Origin: a virus
DNA: 36,161 bases
IMG/VR virus record: IMGVR_UViG_3300037847_000424
Coordinates: 1 to 36,161 of that record
Direction: 5' to 3' (one strand)
Shown here: one piece after another, positions 22,026 through 28,773 of the stretch
Layout: every line of letters starts with the position of its first letter
How positions within the stretch are numbered: position 1 is the first letter of the stretch
Position numbers and translations under genes: made by a program
Notes under the pieces: model-generated
The model's database searches: none
The model's input: only the letters and a program-made list of their open reading frames with translations
Told to the model about the DNA's origin: nothing

Positions 22026-22253
22026 ATGAAGCGAGTGAGAGTGATAGCGAGATACGGAGATGGAGATGCTGAGATTGACGCTTTGCTGGAGAGGCAGGCA
22101 CTGCGTAACGGTGGCAGGAGACGCATCTTCCTGAAGGAGCTACAGACTGATTGTCCTTACACAAGAGAGAGAAGGATGTTTCTGCCTCCAAGAGAACTGT
22201 GCGCTGACTCCAGCCACAGGAGTTGGGATGGCTACAACTGGGAGAGAGTATGA
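22026..22253 (+). CDS. Small basic hypothetical protein
   Basis: 75 residues, Arg-rich (MKRVRVIARYGDGDAEIDAL, RQALRNGGRRRIFLKELQTD), ending with aromatic residues (SWDGYNWERV). No family or motif is recognised. It follows an operator-like palindrome and precedes the structured RNA candidate, so it may be under the same regulator as int and the RHH genes. Confidence 0.55.
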   Translation: MKRVRVIARYGDGDAEIDALLERQALRNGGRRRIFLKELQTDCPYTRERRMFLPPRELCADSSHRSWDGYNWERV

Positions 22254-22263
22254 ATGACTTTTA

Positions 22264-22350
22264 TGCAACCGGGCCAACTTCAAGTCCGCTCCCTCAGCGG
22301 CTATGTGTTCTAATGGTTACTGACAGTAATGGTTGAGAGGCCCGGTTGCA
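22264..22350 (+). ncRNA. Structured RNA candidate upstream of TerS
   Basis: TGCAACCGGGCC (22264-22275) and GGCCCGGTTGCA (22339-22350) form a perfect 12-bp closing stem. Inside are CCGCT-CCCTC-AGCGG (22286-22300) and TTACT-GAC-AGTAA (22317-22329), giving a three-way junction-like fold. AATGGTT also occurs twice within it. No convincing protein frame covers it. It may be a regulatory leader of the terminase genes, an RNA acting in packaging, or a DNA packaging site with dyad symmetry. Folding is visible by base pairing; function unknown. Confidence 0.6.
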
Positions 22351-22367
22351 GAATTTGGTAAAAACTT

Positions 22368-23180
22368 ATGGCAGTCAAAAAAGCACAACGTAAGAAGGCA
22401 ACGAACAAGCCTCCGGTGCCTGGCAAGGTGGTCAAGCTAACCGAGGATGAGATCGTCGAGAGAAAGGCAAAGCTGGATGAGCTTTACAACGCTCCGGTAC
22501 AGATGCCTGCATCAGTATTCAGCGCAAGAGCGGATCAGGAGAGCAAGCTGGGAACAGGCAAGAAGACAGGCAGGAGGACAGGTTACACGCCTGATAGGGT
22601 GGAAGCATTCCTGAAGAATGTCAGGTCAGGTCTTCCGGTTTTGCGAGCAGCAGCACTAGCTGCCATACCGAAGTCGAACTTGTATGACTGGGCAAAGAAG
22701 TACTCTGACTTCTCGGATGCAATCCAGCAGGCAGAGACAGAATACCAAGCTTTTGCGCTAGGAACGGTCAATGATGGCATAGCTAACGGAGACGGTCATT
22801 TGGCCATGAAGCTACTGGGAGCGAGGTTCTCCGACGAGTATGCGACAAGCAAGAAGGTTGATGTTCGCAACCACAGGATCGAGTCCAGCATCAGTGCAGA
22901 TCAGCTAATGAATCTCCAGTCAGTCAGGCTGAATACGGATGTTGTATCCGCAGCGAATGTGATTGAAACGGAAGAACCAGAAGCATCTGCTGCGAAACTC
23001 ACCACAGACCCACCAGACAATGACGGTTCTGCTGAGAATGAGGGTGGGGGCACCCCACAGTCGGGGGGTGGTCATCACAACACCCCACCCCCAACTAAAC
23101 CCTCCCACACGGGGCTTTCTTCAGGCACTCCAGCAGACGCTACTTCAGACACCCAGCAGGATGAGCAAACGCAGCAATAA
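22368..23180 (+). CDS. terS: Terminase small subunit
   Basis: 270 residues. A basic N-terminus is followed at about 65-110 by a helix-turn-helix-type domain (GYTPDRVEAFLKNVRSGLPVLRAAALAAI, PKSNLYDWAKKYSDF), the pattern of small terminase DNA-binding domains, and a helical oligomerisation part (DAIQQAETEYQAFALGTVND...HLAMKLLGARF). From about residue 195 the tail is low-complexity (Gly, Thr, Pro, Gln-rich). TerS recognises the packaging site and regulates TerL. It precedes a kinase and small genes before TerL, instead of adjoining TerL directly. The identity rests on HTH pattern and context. Confidence 0.7.
   Translation: MAVKKAQRKKATNKPPVPGKVVKLTEDEIVERKAKLDELYNAPVQMPASVFSARADQESKLGTGKKTGRRTGYTPDRVEAFLKNVRSGLPVLRAAALAAIPKSNLYDWAKKYSDFSDAIQQAETEYQAFALGTVNDGIANGDGHLAMKLLGARFSDEYATSKKVDVRNHRIESSISADQLMNLQSVRLNTDVVSAANVIETEEPEASAAKLTTDPPDNDGSAENEGGGTPQSGGGHHNTPPPTKPSHTGLSSGTPADATSDTQQDEQTQQ
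23045..23092 (+). repeat. G/C-rich hairpins inside the end of terS
   Basis: TGGGG-GCA-CCCCA (23045-23057) and GGGGGTGG (23064-23071) with CCACCCCC (23085-23092). They fall in the low-complexity coding region. Packaging sites often lie inside or beside terS, so this is one candidate; G-tract secondary structure alone could also explain it. Confidence 0.4.
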
Positions 23181-23213
23181 CAGCACTTTGAGGCTGGTGG
23201 CAGGTACGCGCAC

Positions 23214-23243
23214 CAGACACCTTATCAGACACCTAATCAGACA
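23214..23243 (+). repeat. Three CAGACA(C) repeats, 12-bp period
   Basis: CAGACAC at 23214 and 23226 and CAGACA at 23238, in the non-coding gap between terS and the kinase gene; a related CAGACACC lies within the end of terS. Iterated sites beside terS are possible binding sites for TerS (pac) or for a regulator. Confidence 0.5.
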
Positions 23244-23246
23244 GTC

Positions 23247-23780
23247 ATGCTAATCGGCATCAGCGGCAAGAAGCGCAGCGGCAAGGATACTGTCGGAGCG
23301 ATGGTGGTGGAGTGGCTGACGGAGCATGGCTTCGATGCGGCACAGGTGGCATTTGCGGATCAGCTAAAGGATGAGGTGGCTGAGGCTACCGGCGTAAACC
23401 GCAGGATGCAGGAGATGGACAAGGAGAGGTGGAGGCCTATCTTGCAGTGGTGGGGGGTGGAGTTCAGGCGGCACTACTTTGGTCAGGATTACTGGGTGAG
23501 CAAGATGACACAGAAGCTACTGGCGATGGACGAGGATGTTGCTGTAGTGACAGATGTCAGGTTCAGAGATGAGGCAGACTTCATCCGGGCTAGTGGTGGC
23601 TTTGTGGTGCGCGTGGAGAGAGAGACAGGTTTGCAGGATGGTCATAGTAGCGAGACTGACCTTGATGGCTACAGCGGGTTCCAGACTACTCTGAGCAATG
23701 ACGGCACACTCGATGAGTTGGAGGAGAAGGTGTTCTGCTTCATGAGCCAGATGCATGATCTTGAGATGGTTGCAGTATGA
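23247..23780 (+). CDS. Deoxynucleotide monophosphate kinase-like protein
   Basis: 177 residues. The P-loop is MLIGISGKKRSGKDTVG (residues 1-17), followed by VAFADQLKDEVAEATG, a layout typical of phage dNMP kinases related to T4 gp1. A central VAVVTDVRFRDEADFIRASGGFVVRVERE (about 98-126) corresponds to the strand-helix unit with conserved D and R, as in other phage dNMP kinase-like proteins. It would phosphorylate dNMPs to support nucleotide supply for phage DNA synthesis. It lies between terS and small genes upstream of terL. The substrate is not determined. Confidence 0.8.
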   Translation: MLIGISGKKRSGKDTVGAMVVEWLTEHGFDAAQVAFADQLKDEVAEATGVNRRMQEMDKERWRPILQWWGVEFRRHYFGQDYWVSKMTQKLLAMDEDVAVVTDVRFRDEADFIRASGGFVVRVERETGLQDGHSSETDLDGYSGFQTTLSNDGTLDELEEKVFCFMSQMHDLEMVAV

Positions 23781-24001
23781 CGCCTCCACCCCCAGTCCAT
23801 ACGTTTATCCTGACCTGCAACCGTGGCGGCAGGTGGTACCGGCTGAAGGCGGTTTGTTCCGCCAGTGGCATGGAGACTCGGGTGCAGTTGAACTTTGAGC
23901 CTGACGAGGAGTTTGAGGAGTTTGTGGATGAGTGGAGGATGCAGTGCATGGAGGAGTACGAGCATGAGACTGGGCTGGATGTGACTATTGAGGAGGAATG
24001 A
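23777..24001 (+). CDS. Small acidic hypothetical protein
   Basis: 74 residues, ATG overlapping the kinase stop (ATGA). It has a Pro-rich start (MTPPPPVHTF), a short basic strand region (NRGGRWYRLKAVCSASG) and a strongly acidic helical end (FEPDEEFEEFVDEWRMQCMEEYEHETG). No family recognised. Coupled on both sides, so probably real. Confidence 0.65.
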   Translation: MTPPPPVHTFILTCNRGGRWYRLKAVCSASGMETRVQLNFEPDEEFEEFVDEWRMQCMEEYEHETGLDVTIEEE

Positions 24002-24237
24002 CAGTCTTCGCGAGGCAGAACGATGATGGCACCTGGCGTTTGTGGACGAATAGCTTTGGCACAGATGCTCCTGCTGGCACGAGGTTGAACCGTGGTGGCG
24101 TTTTTCCGTATGAGACACTTGGAGATCACCCAACGGAGCAGGAGGCCAAGGTGGCGGCAGGGAGGCTTCAGGTGTACTGGGATGACAGAGAGAAGGCTTT
24201 GATAGCCAACAGAAAGCGGAAGCACAGGTGGCAATAG
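23998..24237 (+). CDS. Small hypothetical protein
   Basis: 79 residues, ATG overlapping the previous stop. It starts MTVFARQNDDGTWRLWTNSF and ends in a basic helix (EKALIANRKRKHRWQ). A beta-rich small domain is likely. No family recognised. Overlaps the next gene by 10 bases. Confidence 0.65.
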   Translation: MTVFARQNDDGTWRLWTNSFGTDAPAGTRLNRGGVFPYETLGDHPTEQEAKVAAGRLQVYWDDREKALIANRKRKHRWQ

Positions 24238-24686
24238 ACAGAGACGAACAGCAGTGCGTGGATATCGTTCTAGCCAACCACCCAGGCGATGAGTGGGTAT
24301 ACACCAACGAGAGATACAGCTATCTTGACGGTTTGTTCGTGCGTGGTGGAGTTATTAAGGCGGTGGCAGAGATCAAGACGCGAGAGTGCAAGTTTGGCAC
24401 CTACCGCAAAGAGTTGATGACCTGGAACAAGATGGAATCAGGGCAGTGGGCCGCAAAAAGCTTCAAGTGTCCGTTCTACTTGTTCAGCTACCACCCGCTC
24501 AGTGATCTGGTTGCCGCTTATCAGATCACAGACAGTGAAGGCAATTTTATCAGACCGTACCAAGTAGGAGATTATGTCGGAAACAGAACAAAACACGACA
24601 AAACGCAAGTCAGCAGGAAAACAGTCTGGGTCGAAAACCAAGACCCAAGTATCCTCAAGAGATGCGGATTGCGATGTATTTACTGA
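24228..24686 (+). CDS. PD-(D/E)XK nuclease-like protein upstream of TerL
   Basis: 152 residues, GTG at 24228. YLDGLFVRGGVIKAVAEIKTREC (32-54) carries D34 and E48-I-K50, the central PD-(D/E)XK signature, with a preceding helix (DEQQCVDIVLANHP) and a following one (YRKELMTWNKMESG). Next come strands (CPFYLFSYHPLSDLVAAYQI). This is the fourth PD-(D/E)XK-type protein in the window. Its last 113 bases overlap the start of terL. It could trim or cut DNA during packaging or degrade host DNA. Motif presence is clear, function inferred. Confidence 0.65.
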   Translation: MAIDRDEQQCVDIVLANHPGDEWVYTNERYSYLDGLFVRGGVIKAVAEIKTRECKFGTYRKELMTWNKMESGQWAAKSFKCPFYLFSYHPLSDLVAAYQITDSEGNFIRPYQVGDYVGNRTKHDKTQVSRKTVWVENQDPSILKRCGLRCIY

Positions 24687-26025
24687 GAAGTACCTCGGGC
24701 TAAAGCTGTATGACTGGCAGAAGAAAGTTCTGCTTGATCTAAGTCAGCCCGGTGCCCGAGTAGCACTGAAGGCAGCTAACGGCAGTGGCAAAACTGCCAT
24801 GATCGCCGCACCCGCTGCGCTGTGGTACGGACTCATCTATCCTGGCTCGATTGTCATCACAACGTCAGGAGTCTATCGCCAGGTGAAGGAGCAGATGTGG
24901 CCACAGATTCGGGCACTAGCCAGCAAGGTTGCCGGGTTGGGTATGCAGATCAACCAGACAGATTTGACGATGGACAACGGCAGCAGGATTCTAGGTTTTG
25001 CTACTGATAGCCCAAACCGCTTTGAAGGTTTCCACGGTAATGTTTTTATATGCCTCGATGAGTGTAAATCGATTGATGAAACGCTATTCGAGGCAGTAGC
25101 TAGGATTCAGCCAAGCCGCATTCTGGCGATGAGTTCTCCGGGTGGAACTACTGGTAAGTTTTACAAAATCTTCAGCAAGGAGCAGAAGTGGTGGAAGCTG
25201 CACACCGTCACTGCGTTTGACTGTCCACACATCAAGCAGAGTTGGATAGAGGAGCAGATGGAGATGTGGGGCAAAGACCACCCGCTGATCCGCTCAATGA
25301 TATTTGGTGAGTTTCAGGAGACAAGCGGAGAAGGCTTAGTGGTGCCCTGGGACACGTTGATGCAGTGCCTCGATAGTCCACCCAACAAAGAAGGTCATGA
25401 GGTGGTGGCGGCATGTGACTTTGCAGCAGCAGGCGATGAGTCTGTGTTCTGCATGAGAGTAGGCAACAAGATCACCAAGCTAGTTGCCTGGCGAGAGGCA
25501 AATACGATGGCAGGTTGTGCCCGGTTTGCTTTGGAGTTTGAGAAGGCAGGCTTAAAGCCTGAGCAGATATTTGGTGATGCAGGTGGGCTAGGGTTGCCGA
25601 TGTGCCATCAGCTTGCAGAGATGGGGTGGCCGATCCACCAGGTGAACTTGGGCGGCAGAGCGCATGACCCGGATCGCTACACCAACCGTGGAACGGAGAT
25701 GTGGTTTGAAGCTGCCAGACAGATAGACCGCTGTGAGGCTATCCTGCCAGATTGCGAGATTCTGCATAGTCAGTTGACCACCAGAAGAGTAGCCACCAGC
25801 AAAACCGGCAAGTTGAACCTGGAGAGCAAGAAGGAGATGAAGTCGAGAGGCTTTAGTTCTCCTGACCGCGCAGATGCGCTGGTGATGGCGATGGCAAGCT
25901 TCTCAGATCAGTACATGTGGGAGAAGCGTTGGCAGCCTGACCTGGAGGAGGTCTTGGAGGCAGGGATGGCAGAGTGGTCAGGTGACCACAAGCTGAGGGA
26001 AAGCATGGGGCTACACACAGGATGA
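24574..26025 (+). CDS. terL: Terminase large subunit
   Basis: 483 residues. The ATPase part has Walker A KAANGSGKT (66-74), Walker B FICLDE (158-163) and a coupling motif MSSPGG (186-191). The nuclease part has CDFAAAGDES (281-290, D282), FGDAGGLG (333-340, D335) and SPDRADALVMA (429-439, D434), the RNase H-like triad. The ATG at 24574 follows an AGGAG stretch. TerL drives DNA translocation into the prohead through the portal and cuts the concatemer. The overlap with the upstream nuclease gene is long but the start is supported by the ribosome-binding site. Portal, scaffold and capsid genes follow after two small genes. Confidence 0.95.
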   Translation: MSETEQNTTKRKSAGKQSGSKTKTQVSSRDADCDVFTEKYLGLKLYDWQKKVLLDLSQPGARVALKAANGSGKTAMIAAPAALWYGLIYPGSIVITTSGVYRQVKEQMWPQIRALASKVAGLGMQINQTDLTMDNGSRILGFATDSPNRFEGFHGNVFICLDECKSIDETLFEAVARIQPSRILAMSSPGGTTGKFYKIFSKEQKWWKLHTVTAFDCPHIKQSWIEEQMEMWGKDHPLIRSMIFGEFQETSGEGLVVPWDTLMQCLDSPPNKEGHEVVAACDFAAAGDESVFCMRVGNKITKLVAWREANTMAGCARFALEFEKAGLKPEQIFGDAGGLGLPMCHQLAEMGWPIHQVNLGGRAHDPDRYTNRGTEMWFEAARQIDRCEAILPDCEILHSQLTTRRVATSKTGKLNLESKKEMKSRGFSSPDRADALVMAMASFSDQYMWEKRWQPDLEEVLEAGMAEWSGDHKLRESMGLHTG

Positions 26026-26216
26026 GCATACTACAGACAATCAGGTTAATACTGGAAATACTGAAAGAAACACTTGGCTATGGCAAAAAAGCAGAAAAAC
26101 GCAAACTTGAGCAGGATGTTGAGGATCGTGCTACTGACAAGCTTGACTGGATTAGGATGCGGATGCGCGACCAGCATCAAGTTGGACGCGACGAAGAGAC
26201 TGATCCTAAACAATGA
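26022..26216 (+). CDS. Small protein, possible inner-membrane spanin partner
   Basis: 64 residues, ATG overlapping the terL stop. The N-terminal 20 residues (MSILQTIRLILEILKETLGY) are hydrophobic to amphipathic; the rest is highly charged (KKAEKRKLEQDVEDRATDKL). This resembles a small Rz-like i-spanin, but the hydrophobic part is weak for a true transmembrane helix. The lipoprotein gene at 26080 is nested in another frame, as in Rz/Rz1 pairs. The call is tentative. Confidence 0.5.
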   Translation: MSILQTIRLILEILKETLGYGKKAEKRKLEQDVEDRATDKLDWIRMRMRDQHQVGRDEETDPKQ

Positions 26217-26334
26217 GCGTGGATTCCAAGATGCCTACATGGCATCACCGCAGGCGAAGAAGTTTGTGGAAGACGCACTTGAGCAGATAGTCGAGTACGA
26301 GAGACAGTTAGAGAAGAACAGCATAGGCAAGTAA
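26080..26334 (+). CDS. Putative lipoprotein, possible outer-membrane spanin
   Basis: 84 residues from the ATG at 26080, beginning inside the 26022 gene. A basic start (MAKKQKNANLSRMLR) leads into a hydrophobic stretch (IVLLTSLTGLG) and a lipobox-like end with Cys27 and Cys29 (GLGCGC). The remainder is a soluble helix (FQDAYMASPQAKKFVEDALEQIVEYERQLEK). A nested lipoprotein gene following a small charged membrane-like protein is the hallmark of spanin pairs that fuse the two membranes at lysis. A terminator follows at 26369-26395. Confidence 0.55.
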   Translation: MAKKQKNANLSRMLRIVLLTSLTGLGCGCATSIKLDATKRLILNNERGFQDAYMASPQAKKFVEDALEQIVEYERQLEKNSIGK

Positions 26335-26368
26335 CAGCACCGCCTGAAAAAATTGCCAAACTCAGCAG

Positions 26369-26395
26369 AGACGCATCACAACGGTGCGTCTTTTT
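26369..26395 (+). terminator. Intrinsic terminator before portal operon
   Basis: AGACGCATC (26369-26377) pairs with GGTGCGTCT (26383-26391), nine base pairs with one G-T, around the loop ACAAC and followed by TTTTT. It separates the packaging/lysis genes from the portal block. An upstream extension of the next gene would run through this hairpin, which supports its start at 26401. Confidence 0.85.
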
Positions 26396-26400
26396 GCGTC

Positions 26401-26604
26401 ATGAAGCTATCAGGCCAACTTGAGTGCTTCTGCTCTGACATCGAGAAACTGGTGGCTAGGTACCAAGAAGAGTTCGACCTGGACGATGCCTCATTGATCG
26501 GTGGCCTCCAGATGTACTCCTGCCTGATGTCACTGCAAGCACTGGGATATTTGCTTGAGGATGACGATGAGGAGGATGACGAGGAAGACGATTATTCTGT
26601 ATGA
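26401..26604 (+). CDS. Small acidic hypothetical protein before portal
   Basis: 67 residues from the ATG at 26401, chosen because upstream starts lie inside the terminator. Sequence MKLSGQLECFCSDIEKLVAR, a helical core (FDLDDASLIGGLQMYSCLMSLQALGYLL), then a strikingly acidic tail (EDDDEEDDEEDDYSV). No family recognised. The stop overlaps the portal ATG, so it is translated with portal. A head-assembly role is possible. Confidence 0.65.
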   Translation: MKLSGQLECFCSDIEKLVARYQEEFDLDDASLIGGLQMYSCLMSLQALGYLLEDDDEEDDEEDDYSV

Positions 26605-28490
26605 AATCGCGTGAGCAGCTAAACGCATCAGTACTTCAAGACCTGGCAGATCGTAGCGTGTGGGACACCCGGCAACGGATGTTCTACGAAATGCGGCACC
26701 ACGGTCTGAGGAGAAGGAACAAGCCTTGGCCCGGTGCCAGTGACGTACACTTTCCGCTGGTAGACACAACGATCAGCGAACTGAAGCCTGCCTACTTTCA
26801 GCAGTTATTCGCCACAGACCTCATCGCTCAGTTTATCCCCACCACACCGCAGGTAGCCGAATACACAACTGCTGCCGCTCAGTGGTTTGACCACAGGCTG
26901 AAACAACGCACTAACCTGGAGACTGAGGTGCTGAGTGCCGTGGACGCAATGCTGGTGAGTGGCACCGGCATCATGAAGGTGCTTTGGGACGCAAAAGCTA
27001 AAAAACTAAATTATTTCAGCATTGATCCTCAGCACTTCGTTGTTCCGGGTTGGACTCGGAGCATCGAGGAGGCAGACCGAATTTGTCACATCAGCGTTTA
27101 CTCGTTGGACTCATATCGCAGGCAGAAACACCTGAATCAAGACCCGGAGGTCATTAGCCAGATATCTGGCAGCTACAACAACGATGCCGGTGATATGGAC
27201 ACCGAGTACACCAAGTTTGAGCGTGAAGGTCTGACGTTTAGCGATGACGAGAAGATCATCGTCTGGGAGGTGTATTTCCGCGATGAGAAGACTGGCGAGT
27301 GGTGCATTTGCACATTCTCGCCAACTCAGCCTGAGATTGATTTACGCCCGATGATGAAGGTGCCGTACAAGCACGGCAAGCCACCGTTCATCGCTTTTCC
27401 TTACGAAATCAAAGACCCAGGATTCTACAGTCCACGAGGAGTAGTTGAGCTACAAGCCACGATGGAGGCCGAGCTTACTAAGCTGATGAACGAGAAGAAT
27501 GACTGCATGACAGTCTACAATCGTCCGCTATTCCGCGCTGAGAGAGACATGCCAAACACCGGCAATCTCCGCATGACACCTGGCAGCATCCTGCCGTTTG
27601 GCATTCAGCCGGTGGCTCATCAGTCACCTCCGATCTCGTTCGATACACAGATGAACATCGTGCGGGAGTTAGCCCAGAACCGGGTTAGCACACCTGACTT
27701 TGGCCTGACGCAAACACTCCAGAACACTGAGCGCAGGACGGCAACTGAGATTCAGGCTATCGGTGGCTTGTACCAGCAGAGCAGTGATTTGCGGATGCGA
27801 ATCTTCCGCATAGCACTGGGCAAACTCTACCGGATGAGTTGGTCTCTACTGCTTCAGTACGACAAGACTAGCCTGGACTACTGGTACCTCGACACTGCCC
27901 AGCAGATACCCCAGGAGGCACTGCACGAGAACTACGGCATCCAGCCAACTGGCAGTGCGGACGGAGTCAACAAGCAACTGCTGATGCAGAAGGCAGTCAC
28001 TCGTTTTCAGATGTTTACGAATGATCCGTTCATCAATCAAGGCCAACTACGCAAGAGCATCTTGGAGTCGGATGACGCAACTCTGGTCAAGCGTTTGTAC
28101 CAAGACCCGATGGATCAGCAGGCAACACAAGCCGAGGATCAGGCCAACGAGATCACGTTTCTGCGCTTAGGTTTTCCGGCAGTAGTCAAGGACTCCGATG
28201 ACCACATGGTGCATATCCAGACGGTGGTCAACTACATCCAAAGCAGAGCAGACACAGGTGCCGCACCTGAGCCAGCAGAGGGTCAGATGCTGGAACAGCA
28301 TATCGTTCAGCACCTGGAAGCATTGAAGGAGGCAGACCCCAAGACCGGCAAGCAGGTTGAGGGAGAACTACAGAAATTATTCGCGCAGATGCAACAGGCA
28401 GCCGCGCAAGTAGCAGAGCAAGATGTTCAACAAACTGAGGAGATTCCTGACAACGTGGAGAACATTCCGGCAGGTGCCGGAGTGGGTTGA
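26601..28490 (+). CDS. Portal protein
   Basis: 629 residues. The N-terminal signature WPGASDVHFPLVDTTISELKP (about 43-63) followed by the AYFQQLFATD stretch is typical of podovirus portal proteins. The central part contains the wing/stem-like region (TMEAELTKLMNEKNDCMTVYNRPLFRA), the clip region, and a helical crown (NRVSTPDFGLTQTLQNTERRTATEI). The C-terminus is Gln/Ala/Glu-rich. The portal forms the dodecameric ring at one capsid vertex through which TerL packages DNA. Located directly before a small gene, scaffold and capsid, as expected. Confidence 0.88.
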   Translation: MKSREQLNASVLQDLADRSVWDTRQRMFYEMRHHGLRRRNKPWPGASDVHFPLVDTTISELKPAYFQQLFATDLIAQFIPTTPQVAEYTTAAAQWFDHRLKQRTNLETEVLSAVDAMLVSGTGIMKVLWDAKAKKLNYFSIDPQHFVVPGWTRSIEEADRICHISVYSLDSYRRQKHLNQDPEVISQISGSYNNDAGDMDTEYTKFEREGLTFSDDEKIIVWEVYFRDEKTGEWCICTFSPTQPEIDLRPMMKVPYKHGKPPFIAFPYEIKDPGFYSPRGVVELQATMEAELTKLMNEKNDCMTVYNRPLFRAERDMPNTGNLRMTPGSILPFGIQPVAHQSPPISFDTQMNIVRELAQNRVSTPDFGLTQTLQNTERRTATEIQAIGGLYQQSSDLRMRIFRIALGKLYRMSWSLLLQYDKTSLDYWYLDTAQQIPQEALHENYGIQPTGSADGVNKQLLMQKAVTRFQMFTNDPFINQGQLRKSILESDDATLVKRLYQDPMDQQATQAEDQANEITFLRLGFPAVVKDSDDHMVHIQTVVNYIQSRADTGAAPEPAEGQMLEQHIVQHLEALKEADPKTGKQVEGELQKLFAQMQQAAAQVAEQDVQQTEEIPDNVENIPAGAGVG

Positions 28491-28770
28491 TCCACCTGAG
28501 TGGAGTAACGAACACGCTGCCAAGTTGCAGCAGTTTCTCAGGAGTGAAGTAGGGAGTAACCTACAGCACCACCTGAGAAACTTGCATATTACTAATTGCG
28601 ACAGGCTAATCTCAGCCCCAGCAGATTTGCATTACCAGGCAGGTCAAGCTGCCGGGTTCAAAGCCGCACTGGCAACCATAGACGGTTTAGCCACAGTGAG
28701 GCAGCAACCCGAGGAGGAAGTCACAGGAGTGACGGATGACCTGGAATGGCTGAGGCAGCCTGCAAACTAA
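28423..28770 (+). CDS. Small conserved head-module protein
   Basis: 115 residues, ATG at 28423 overlapping the portal end by 68 bases; a GTG at 28474 (after FRQ) is an alternative start. Core: WSNEHAAKLQQFLRSEVGSNLQHHLRN followed by HYQAGQAAGFKAALATIDGLA. This pattern, a small helical protein between portal and scaffold, is recurrent in phage genomes without assigned role. The C-terminus ends DDLEWLRQPAN. It may be a minor head or scaffolding-associated factor. Confidence 0.7.
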   Translation: MFNKLRRFLTTWRTFRQVPEWVDPPEWSNEHAAKLQQFLRSEVGSNLQHHLRNLHITNCDRLISAPADLHYQAGQAAGFKAALATIDGLATVRQQPEEEVTGVTDDLEWLRQPAN

Positions 28771-28773
28771 TTT

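Noticed and set aside
22254-22313. 19-codon leader peptide before terS
   Set aside because: It falls inside the first arm of the structured RNA and has no clear ribosome-binding site; no reason to prefer it.
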